Positions 57,751-64,000 of a DNA stretch of 64,000 nt are shown here, piece after piece. Position numbers and translations under genes: made by a program. The stretch's first letter is position 1, and every line of letters begins with the position of its first letter. A model generated the notes under the pieces. The model was not told the origin of the DNA and searched no databases. It saw nothing but the letters and a program-made list of their open reading frames with translations. The stretch is from Actinoalloteichus hoggarensis (GTDB taxonomy: Bacteria; Actinomycetota; Actinomycetes; Mycobacteriales; Pseudonocardiaceae): NCBI RefSeq assembly GCF_002234535.1, contig NZ_CP022521.1:1488001-1552000 (forward strand), read 5' to 3'.

Positions 57751-58716
57751 ATGACGCGCGGTATGACGGTGTCCGAGCTGGTCCGCAGAGCCAGGGACGG
57801 ACAGCCTCGAGCGTTGGGCCGGCTCATCTCGCTGGTGGAGGACGGAAGCCCCTCGCTGGCAGAGGTGGCGGCCTCCCTCGCCCCGCACACGGGGCGAGCA
57901 CAGGTCGTCGGCCTGACCGGGCCGCCGGGAGTCGGCAAGTCCACCTCCACCTCGGCGCTGGTCAAGGCGCTGCGTGCCTCGGGACGGCGCGTCGGGGTGC
58001 TCGCCGTGGACCCCTCCTCGCCGTTCTCGGGCGGTGCGCTGCTCGGTGACCGGGTGCGGATGCAGGAGCACGCGACCGACGACGGCGTCTTCATCCGCTC
58101 GATGGCCACCCGAGGGCACCTGGGCGGGCTGGCGTGGTCCACCCCGCAGGCTTTGCGGGTGCTCGACGCCGCGGGCTTCGACGTGGTCCTCATCGAGACG
58201 GTCGGCGTCGGACAGTCGGAGGTCGATGTCGTGTCGCTGGCCGACACGACGCTGGTCCTGCTCGCTCCCGGAATGGGGGACGGCATCCAGGCGGCCAAGG
58301 CGGGCATCCTGGAGGTGGCCGACGTGTTCGTGGTGAACAAGGCCGACCGCGAGGGCGCCGACCAGACGGTGCGCGAGCTGAAGTACATGATCTCGCTGGG
58401 CAGGCGGGAGAAGGAGGGGCCCAGCTGGCGGACGCCGATCGTGCGGACCGTCGCGGCCAGGAGCGAGGGCGTGGACGAGGTCGTCGCGGCCATCGCCGGC
58501 CACCGGGACTGGATGGTCGAACACGGCGAGCTGGACGCGCGACGGGTGCGGCGGGCCGAGAACGAGATCCAGGCGGTGACGGCGGCCCGGCTCCGTGCCG
58601 AGATGGGCGAGCTGCGGGGCGGGGCCGTCCTGGAGAAGCTCGCCAGACGTGTCGTCGACGGCCGGAGCGACCCCTACTCCGCCGCCGAGGAGCTGATCAC
58701 CGAGTTGCGCGGCTGA
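57751..58716 (+). CDS. meaB: methylmalonyl-CoA mutase-associated GTPase MeaB
   Basis: 321-aa G3E-family GTPase that loads and protects adenosylcobalamin-dependent acyl-CoA mutases. Walker A is GLTGPPGVGKSTS (about 53-65), then VLAVDPSSPFSGGALLGDRVRM, ETVGVGQSEVDV (switch/Walker B) and NKADREG (base recognition). ATG 57751 lies 7 nt after the thiolase; ATG 57763 is an alternative start. Its client may be the mutase encoded at 62400, which is separated from it by four genes. Confidence 0.95.
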   Translation: MTRGMTVSELVRRARDGQPRALGRLISLVEDGSPSLAEVAASLAPHTGRAQVVGLTGPPGVGKSTSTSALVKALRASGRRVGVLAVDPSSPFSGGALLGDRVRMQEHATDDGVFIRSMATRGHLGGLAWSTPQALRVLDAAGFDVVLIETVGVGQSEVDVVSLADTTLVLLAPGMGDGIQAAKAGILEVADVFVVNKADREGADQTVRELKYMISLGRREKEGPSWRTPIVRTVAARSEGVDEVVAAIAGHRDWMVEHGELDARRVRRAENEIQAVTAARLRAEMGELRGGAVLEKLARRVVDGRSDPYSAAEELITELRG

Positions 58717-58859
58717 GTCGACTCCGACGACCCTGGGCCGCGGAGCCGGCCTCGGCGCGACACCGGCGAGCACGTGCGCGGCGACCTCGGCGCCCCGGTC
58801 CGACCTCGGCCCGCGCCGCGTTCGGCGGGCACGCTCGGACGTCCGCTGACCGGGGTCGC

Positions 58860-60428
58860 CTACGTCGGCGGGTCCGGCTCTCGCCACGGTCGGAAGGCGG
58901 GCCCGAGGCTGTCCAGCGGGTCGGCCGTGGTCAGCAGCGGATCGGTGAGCGCGAAGGTGCGGGCGGCCCCCGGTCCCGTCGTCTGGGTCTCGAACCGGAC
59001 CGTCACCCGACCCACGCCTGCCCCCTGCACCCAGCCGTGGCCGAACTCGGGATGCGACACGTCGTCACCCGCTCGCCGGGCGATCGCCGCGCCGGTCGTA
59101 TGGCCGCGCGGCCTGCCGCCGGGGTGATGTCCGCCTGGCTCCGCCCGCTCAGGGCCGTGCTCCGGCCCGAGGCCCGACACCGAGTCACTGCCGGCTGCCT
59201 GCCCGGCGGTCTCGGCGGCGGGCTCGACGCCCGCGGGGGCGGTCTCGACGGGGACGTCGGCGACGGTCACGTCCGGCGGCTCGGCGTCGTCAGGCCCCGG
59301 TTCCCACGCCGCGCCCGGCCACGACCGCCCGGTCGCGGCGCCGAACGCGCGGCGTGCCGTCGGACCGACCGACTCGAACAGCGGCTCCTGCTCGCCGACA
59401 CTGAGGCCGGACAGGGAGACGCCCACCAGCCGTACCTGAGTCCCGGCGGGCACCGCGAGGCGGACCAGGCGCAGGGCCATCGCCGTCAACGTTCCCCGAT
59501 CGGTCGTCGCGGCGTTGATCGTCTCGGACCGGCTGATGGTCGTGAAGTCGGCGTCCCGCACCTTCACCGTCACCGTCCGGGCGGCGCGGTGTGCCTTGAT
59601 CAGACGGGCGTGCGCCGCCTCGGTCATGGACCGCGCCTCGTCGGCGAGTCGGATCGGATCGGTCAGGTTCTCCTCGAACGTCGTCTCGGCGCTCACCTGC
59701 TTGCTCTCGGAGCGCTCCGCGACCGGACGGTCGTCCCTGCCCTGCGCCAACGCGTGCAGTTCGGTGCCGACGGCCTGTCCGAGCAGACCCGTGACGTCGC
59801 CGAGGTCGAGGGCGGCGAACTCGCCCAGGGTCCGCACGCCGATGCGATGCAGCTTCGCCTCGGAGACCGGTCCGATGCCCCACAAAGCCCGCACCGGCAG
59901 GCCGCGCAGCGTCTCGCGCTCCTCACCCGGCGGGACGACCAACGCCCCGTCGGGCTTGGCGAGGTCGGAGGCGATCTTGGCCATGGTCTTGCCGCTCGCC
60001 GCGCCCACCGAGGCCACGAGGCCCAGCTCGTCTCTGATGCGCTCGCGCAGCCCTCGGATCTCGGCGGCGACCTCGCCCGCCGTCGCTCCCTGAAGTCTCG
60101 GCGGCTCGGTGAAGGCCTCATCGAGCGAGACGCGCTCCAGCACCGGGGAGAACTCCCGGAGCTGGGCGAACACCGCCTCGCTCGCGACGCTGTACACGCG
60201 GAACCTCGGGGGCAGCACCGTGGCGACCGGGCACAGCCTGCGTGCCTGGGCCATCGGCATCGCCGAGCGGGCGCCGTAGCGTCGGGACTCGTAACTGGCC
60301 CCGGCGACCGTGCCGCGCGGGCCGGTACCGCCGACCAGCACGGCCCGGCCCCGCAGGGTGGGCCGGGTGAGCTGTTCGACGGCGGCGAAGAAGGCGTCCA
60401 TGTCGATGTGCAGCACCCACCGCGTCAC
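58860..60428 (-). CDS. dinB: DNA polymerase IV with a C-terminal extension
   Basis: 522-aa Y-family translesion polymerase. Catalytic acidic residues are D9 (HIDMDAFFAAVEQ) and D103/E104 (SLDEAF), and YESRRYGARSAMPMAQA is the finger segment. The HhH thumb (ALWGIGPVSEAKLHRIGV) and little finger (LSGLSVGEQEPLF) follow. Pol IV is usually about 350-400 aa. Here an acidic Pro/Gly linker (about 400-455) leads to a small domain, HPEFGHGWVQGAGVGRVTVRFET with ARTFALTDPLL, resembling Tudor/SH3-like modules at UvrD-type C termini. GTG 60428 may be leaderless (TTGAAT 6 nt upstream). No other SOS genes are nearby. Confidence 0.92.
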   Translation of the reverse strand: MTRWVLHIDMDAFFAAVEQLTRPTLRGRAVLVGGTGPRGTVAGASYESRRYGARSAMPMAQARRLCPVATVLPPRFRVYSVASEAVFAQLREFSPVLERVSLDEAFTEPPRLQGATAGEVAAEIRGLRERIRDELGLVASVGAASGKTMAKIASDLAKPDGALVVPPGEERETLRGLPVRALWGIGPVSEAKLHRIGVRTLGEFAALDLGDVTGLLGQAVGTELHALAQGRDDRPVAERSESKQVSAETTFEENLTDPIRLADEARSMTEAAHARLIKAHRAARTVTVKVRDADFTTISRSETINAATTDRGTLTAMALRLVRLAVPAGTQVRLVGVSLSGLSVGEQEPLFESVGPTARRAFGAATGRSWPGAAWEPGPDDAEPPDVTVADVPVETAPAGVEPAAETAGQAAGSDSVSGLGPEHGPERAEPGGHHPGGRPRGHTTGAAIARRAGDDVSHPEFGHGWVQGAGVGRVTVRFETQTTGPGAARTFALTDPLLTTADPLDSLGPAFRPWREPDPPT

Positions 60429-60680
60429 CCGGCCATTCAAGCCCGTCAGACCGACGATCCCGCTCGGACACGCTCTCCGCCCCGCCGTGCGTCGCCGGTC
60501 CCGCTCGGGAATGCGCAAGGGGGCGGCCCGGCCCACCAGCGGCGCCGTTCTACAGTGACGGGCGCGTCGGGAGAGCACAGCTGCGATGGACGCCTTCCGG
60601 CGGCTCACTCGGTCGTCGCCCCGGCACGGCCGGGACTCGCCACGACGCACGCGAGAACCGCCGAGCGATGGAGGAAGACC

Positions 60681-61016
60681 GTGTTCGCCACGATTGCCGC
60701 CCGATTCCGCCTGGTCGCCGTCGCCGAGGCGCTGTCGTGGACGGGCCTGCTGATCGGGATGTTCTTCAAATACGTGGTGGTCAACACGGAGATCGGGGTC
60801 GAGGTGTTCGGCCCGATCCACGGTGCCTTCTTCGTCCTGTACGTGGCATCGGTGGTGCTGGTCCGGCGCTCGCTGAACTGGGACGCGAAGACGACGCTGT
60901 GGGCGTTGATCTCCAGCGTGCCGCCGTTGGGCACGGTGGTGTTCGAGCGGTGGGCGCGCCGGACCGGCCGACTCGAGGAGCCGACGCCGCAGGCTCGGGC
61001 CCAGGTCGTGAGCTGA
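60681..61016 (+). CDS. DUF3817 family integral membrane protein
   Basis: 111-aa protein with three predicted helices: about 8-28 (LVAVAEALSWTGLLIGMFFK), 40-60 (GPIHGAFFVLYVASVVLV) and 69-88 (TTLWALISSVPPLGTVVFE). Conserved EALSW and GPIHG motifs mark the DUF3817 family. The hydrophilic tail (RRTGRLEEPTPQARAQ) is cytosolic by the positive-inside rule. GTG 60681 follows GGAGGAAG. It converges on marR with 28 nt between. Function unknown. Confidence 0.88.
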   Translation: MFATIAARFRLVAVAEALSWTGLLIGMFFKYVVVNTEIGVEVFGPIHGAFFVLYVASVVLVRRSLNWDAKTTLWALISSVPPLGTVVFERWARRTGRLEEPTPQARAQVVS

Positions 61017-61044
61017 GCCGCGACGCCTTCTCGATCGTGGCGGG

Positions 61045-61563
61045 TCAGTCCTCGCCGTCGGCGTCGAAGTCGCCCGCGGCCAGGCGGACCTTGGCGAGCA
61101 ACGCGGTGAGCTGTGTCAGTTCGGCGTCGTCGAGGCCGGTCAGGCCGAAGCGCACCTCGGTGACGGCGGTGGTGGCCGCCTGCATCAGCTCGCGACCCGC
61201 CTCGGTGATGGCGACCAGGGTGGTGCGGCGGTCGGTCGGGTGCGGGGTTCGTTTGACCAGATCGTCCTTCTCCAACCGGTCCACGATGTTGGTCACGCTG
61301 GTGGGGTGCAGCTGGAGCCGCTCGCCCATGACACGCATGGGCAGCGCCCCCTGGCGGGAGAACGACAGCAGCACGAGCGCCTCGTACCGCGCGAAGGTGA
61401 GGTTGAGCGGGCGCAGTGCCGCGTCGGCGGCGGACTGAAGGATCTGCTGCACCCGCATCACACTGGTCACCGCGGCCATCGTTCCCGACGAGCCGATGCG
61501 GTCGGACCAGAGTCGGGCCGCACGGGCGATGGGGTCGAACGGTAGTGGTCGGTGGCCGGTCAT
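61045..61563 (-). CDS. MarR family transcriptional regulator
   Basis: 172-aa winged-helix regulator. Dimerisation helices flank the DNA-binding domain at about 62-128 (RYEALVLLSFSRQGALPMRVMGERL, HPTSVTNIVDRLEKDDLV), with the wing RTPHPTDRRTTLVAITEAG. ATG 61563 is 8 nt after TAGCGT (61577-61572, minus) and lacks a ribosome site, so it is probably leaderless. It diverges from the thiamine-binding gene, and the shared 331-nt gap has a dense set of CGTGTC motifs that may be its own operators. Confidence 0.92.
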   Translation of the reverse strand: MTGHRPLPFDPIARAARLWSDRIGSSGTMAAVTSVMRVQQILQSAADAALRPLNLTFARYEALVLLSFSRQGALPMRVMGERLQLHPTSVTNIVDRLEKDDLVKRTPHPTDRRTTLVAITEAGRELMQAATTAVTEVRFGLTGLDDAELTQLTALLAKVRLAAGDFDADGED

Positions 61564-61631
61564 GAGGATCGACGCTAGCAGCGTCTCGGCCCGGCGAGCG
61601 TGACGGCCGTACCGACGGGTAGCAACGCCGA

Positions 61632-61811
61632 GCGTGTCGGGCATCGTCCGACGGCTCGCGAATCCGACACGCCGGGGCACGGCGTGTCGTTCGCCGTGGT
61701 CAGCCGTGGCGTGTCCGTGTCGCTCGCAGGCGCGCCAGGGACGTCCGAGACAGATCGACGGGCGACACGGGTGTACTCGAGTGGAACCGACGCGATCTAC
61801 TCGGGCGTGTC
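61632..61811. promoter_or_regulatory. cluster of CGTGTC/GACACG motifs in the marR upstream region
   Basis: CGTGTC or its complement occurs seven times in 179 bp (61633, 61666, 61683, 61710, 61716, 61764, 61806). The first two are arms of a 9-bp perfect inverted repeat, GCGTGTCGG (61632-61640) and CCGACACGC (61664-61672). The frequency is well above what composition would give by my rough estimate. Regulator binding sites are one explanation. Confidence 0.45.
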
Positions 61812-61894
61812 CGGGCGTGGGCGCCACCAGATCGGCGTCCCTTCATGACCCGGCCGTGGAAGCGCCGCAGCGCGGCGCGGAAGAGGAGCGTCAC

Positions 61895-62206
61895 ATGTTG
61901 ATCGCGTTCAGCGTCAGCCCGGCGGGCGCCGGGTCGGACAGCGTCGGCGACGCCGTCGCCGAGGCGGTGCGGATCGTCCGCGACTCGGGCCTGCCCAACG
62001 AGACGAACGCCATGTTCACCCTCATCGAAGGGGAGTGGGACGAGGTGATGGACGTGGTGCGCCGGGCGACCGACGCGGTCCTGGCCGCGGCGCCGAGAGC
62101 CAGCCTGGTCATCAAGGCCGACATCCGACCGGGGCATGTCGGTCAGCTGCGGGCGAAGGTGGAGCGGGTGGAGGAGCGGCTGGCCGGGACCGACCCGTCC
62201 GTGTGA
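61895..62206 (+). CDS. thiamine-binding family protein (MTH1187/YkoF-like, DUF77)
   Basis: 103-aa ferredoxin-like protein. Family features are the N-terminal [51 protein letters not shown] and the C-terminal [20 protein letters not shown]. Homologues bind thiamine or its precursor as tetramers; the physiological role is unsettled. ATG 61895 follows AAGAGGAG. It lies between marR (divergent) and the acyl-CoA mutase. Confidence 0.88.
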   Translation: MLIAFSVSPAGAGSDSVGDAVAEAVRIVRDSGLPNETNAMFTLIEGEWDEVMDVVRRATDAVLAAAPRASLVIKADIRPGHVGQLRAKVERVEERLAGTDPSV

Positions 62207-62333
62207 ACGCCCGGTCGGGCCCGACGGCGACGCCGTGTGCGGCGGTGTCGCTGGGCGGGCCCTTCCCGGCGCTCCGGCCGGGCCCCGATCCCGACGATCT
62301 CCGGGGTCCTCGCCTCTCGATGGCCATCCGATA

Positions 62334-62347
62334 GTAGGACGTCCTAC
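62334..62347 (+). promoter_or_regulatory. 14-bp perfect palindrome upstream of the mutase gene
   Basis: GTAGGACGTCCTAC is a perfect palindrome 52 nt before the mutase ATG, where a repressor operator would act. TetR- and MarR-type dimers often bind such sites. The cognate regulator is not identified. Confidence 0.5.
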
Positions 62348-62399
62348 CATGGTGTCGTCGGCCACCGCCGACCGCAGGCCCAGATCCGGGGAGACAGCC

Positions 62400-64000
62400 A
62401 TGCAGCAGGACACGCCGCGTAGGGGGACCCAGTCGGACAGCCGAGCAGACGGCGCGGCGGCCGACGGCGCCACGTCCGACACCCCGGTGGCGGATGCCGC
62501 CGTCGGTGATCGGCGAGCCGATCCCGAGGCCGCCGCCCGACACCGGGCGGCGGAGGCGGGCCGAGAGCGGTGGGAGAAGCGCTACGCCGAGGCGGAGGCG
62601 GCGGGCCGGGTCCGTGACGTCGACTTCACCACGCTCTCCGGGTCGCCGGTCGAGCCGTTGTACGGCCCCGCCCCCGGTGAGGAGCCCGCAGGCTTCGACC
62701 GGATCGGCTGGCCCGGCGAGTTCCCCTTCACGCGAGGGCTGCATGCGACGGGCTATCGCGGAAAGCCGTGGACCATTCGACAGTTCGCCGGCTTCGGCAA
62801 CGCCACGCAGACCAACGAGCGGTACAAGATGATCCTGGCTCAGGGTGGCGGCGGACTGTCGGTCGCCTTCGACATGCCCACGCTGATGGGGCACGACTCC
62901 GACGACACGCGATCCCTCGGCGAGGTCGGCCACTGCGGGGTCGCCGTCGACTCCGCCGCCGACACCGACCTGCTCTTCGCGGACATCCCGCTGGACCAGG
63001 TCACCACCTCGATGACCATCTCCGGGCCCGCCGTGCCGGTGTTCTGCATGTACCTGGTGTCGGCCGAACGGCAGGGCGCCGACATCGGCAGGCTCAACGG
63101 CACGCTGCAGACCGACATCTTCAAGGAGTACATCGCGCAGAAGGAGTGGCTGTTCGCTCCGGAGCCGCATCTGCGGCTCATCGGCGATCTCATGGAGTAC
63201 TGCGCGGCGGGCATCCCCGCCTACAAGCCCCTGTCCGTCTCGGGTTATCACATCCGCGAGGCCGGGGCGACCGCCGCGCAGGAGCTGGCCTTCACCCTCG
63301 CCGACGGCTTCGGCTACGTGGAACTGGGCCTGTCCCGAGGCCTGGACGTCGACGCCTTCGCTCCCGGTCTGAGCTTCTTCTTCGACGCACACATCGACTT
63401 CTTCGAGGAGATCGCGAAATTCCGCGCCGCGCGGCGGATCTGGGCGCGCTGGCTGCGCGACGTCTACGGCGCGAAGACGGCCAAGGCGCAGTCGCTGCGG
63501 TTCCACACCCAGACGGCGGGGGTGTCGCTGACCGCGCAGCAGCCGGAGAACAACATCGTGCGCACCGCCGTGGAGGCCATGGCTGCCGTGCTCGGCGGCA
63601 CGAACTCGTTGCACACCAACGCCCTGGACGAGGTGCTCGCACTGCCGAGCGAGAAGTCGGCGCAGATCGCGTTGCGCACCCAGCAGGTGATCGCCGAGGA
63701 GACCGGCGTCATGAACGTCGCCGACCCGCTCGGCGGCTCCTGGTACGTCGAGGCGCTCACCGACCGCATCGAGGCCGAGGCGGAGCGGGTCTTCGAGCAC
63801 ATCGGCGACCTCGCCGCGCTCGCGGTGCCCTCGGGCAGGCATCCGATCGGGAGGATGACCTCGGGCATCCTGCGTGGCATCGAGGACGGCTGGTTCACCG
63901 GTGAGATCGCGGACTCGGCGTTCGCCTACCAGCAGGCCGTCGAGAAGAACGAGAAGCACGTGGTCGGAGTCAACCGACACACCGGGTCCATCTCCGACGA
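62400..64000 (+). CDS. icmA: isobutyryl-CoA mutase-like large subunit (acyl-CoA mutase), 3' end beyond the window
   Basis: The first 533 residues of an adenosylcobalamin-dependent acyl-CoA mutase; the frame stays open to the window end. After an Ala/Asp-rich N terminus (1-60) comes the TIM-barrel substrate domain. The position equal to Tyr89 of methylmalonyl-CoA mutase is F129 (TIRQFAGFG), and that equal to Arg207 is Q247 (KEYIAQKEW), with the same spacing of 118. Phe/Gln is the isobutyryl-CoA mutase signature (Phe80/Gln198 in IcmA). The B12-binding domain is expected on a separate small subunit. ATG 62400 follows GGGGAGA. Confidence 0.85.
   Translation, partial: MQQDTPRRGTQSDSRADGAAADGATSDTPVADAAVGDRRADPEAAARHRAAEAGRERWEKRYAEAEAAGRVRDVDFTTLSGSPVEPLYGPAPGEEPAGFDRIGWPGEFPFTRGLHATGYRGKPWTIRQFAGFGNATQTNERYKMILAQGGGGLSVAFDMPTLMGHDSDDTRSLGEVGHCGVAVDSAADTDLLFADIPLDQVTTSMTISGPAVPVFCMYLVSAERQGADIGRLNGTLQTDIFKEYIAQKEWLFAPEPHLRLIGDLMEYCAAGIPAYKPLSVSGYHIREAGATAAQELAFTLADGFGYVELGLSRGLDVDAFAPGLSFFFDAHIDFFEEIAKFRAARRIWARWLRDVYGAKTAKAQSLRFHTQTAGVSLTAQQPENNIVRTAVEAMAAVLGGTNSLHTNALDEVLALPSEKSAQIALRTQQVIAEETGVMNVADPLGGSWYVEALTDRIEAEAERVFEHIGDLAALAVPSGRHPIGRMTSGILRGIEDGWFTGEIADSAFAYQQAVEKNEKHVVGVNRHTGSISD

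Noticed and set aside
58134-60680. Very long plus-strand frame through meaB and opposite dinB
   Set aside because: Only its last part (from GTG 60681, DUF3817) is coding; the rest is Arg/Ala/Gly-rich background over real genes in other frames.
62768-63904. Plus-strand frame of 378 residues inside the mutase region
   Set aside because: It is out of frame with the clear mutase reading frame starting at 62400, which has no stop inside the window, and is His/Arg-rich without any domain.
62400-64000. Naming the mutase as methylmalonyl-CoA mutase because of nearby mce and meaB
   Set aside because: The active-site Tyr and Arg of that enzyme are replaced by Phe and Gln, as in isobutyryl-CoA mutase.

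Overview
The window is chromosomal DNA from a high-GC actinobacterium. GTG starts are common and 4-nt operon overlaps are frequent. Markers include NucS-type mismatch repair, an Rho with a long Arg/Asp/Gly-rich insert, a MurA with Asp in place of the catalytic Cys, DUF2550 beside atpC, and a DivIVA-like coiled-coil protein. The gene set and order (nrtL-lysA-hom-thrC-thrB-rho; rpmE-prfA-prmC-tsaC-glyA-wecA-atp; DUF2550-pduO-murA; nucS) fit Pseudonocardiales, possibly near Actinoalloteichus; that genus is inference. Most of the window is conserved core chromosome. I see no prophage, CRISPR array, rRNA, tRNA or biosynthetic gene cluster.

Left part (1-12 kb): a CDF metal exporter; an ECF41 (SigJ-type) sigma factor in an operon with a flavin oxidoreductase whose 3' end looks frameshifted and whose promoter matches the ECF41 consensus; a DUF3105-DUF305 envelope pair; then an aspartate-family amino acid operon (an ArgRS-like protein without a catalytic domain, lysA, hom, thrC, thrB).

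12-36 kb: rho with a long leader that may encode a 31-residue peptide; ribosomal and release-factor genes (rpmE, prfA, prmC); tsaC/sua5; glyA; wecA; and the ATP synthase genes. The atp cluster is disturbed twice: a ~159-bp MITE-like element lies between atpH and atpA, and a reverse-strand ECF sigma/membrane protein pair separates atpC from atpD. After atpC come DUF2550, a corrinoid adenosyltransferase and murA.

36-50 kb: an EhuBCDA-type (ectoine/hydroxyectoine-like) ABC importer behind a recognisable promoter with palindromic and direct-repeat sites; a Nudix hydrolase; a secreted subtilase; nucS; a sodium:solute symporter with a small membrane partner; a two-repeat DUF3558 lipoprotein; an aldehyde dehydrogenase homologue lacking the catalytic cysteine; and the PTS-dependent dihydroxyacetone kinase dhaK-dhaL-dhaM, with an HPr domain fused to DhaM.

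50-64 kb: a zinc-ribbon-like protein, two alpha/beta hydrolases, the DivIVA-like protein, then a branched acyl-CoA group: methylmalonyl-CoA epimerase, acetyl-CoA acetyltransferase, MeaB chaperone and, at the right edge, a truncated mutase with the active-site residues of isobutyryl-CoA mutase. Also here are a frameshifted DUF1028 gene, DNA polymerase IV with a C-terminal extension, a MarR regulator and a thiamine-binding-family protein. At least ten genes have a TANNNT-like -10 box 6-8 nt before the start codon, so leaderless transcription appears widespread.
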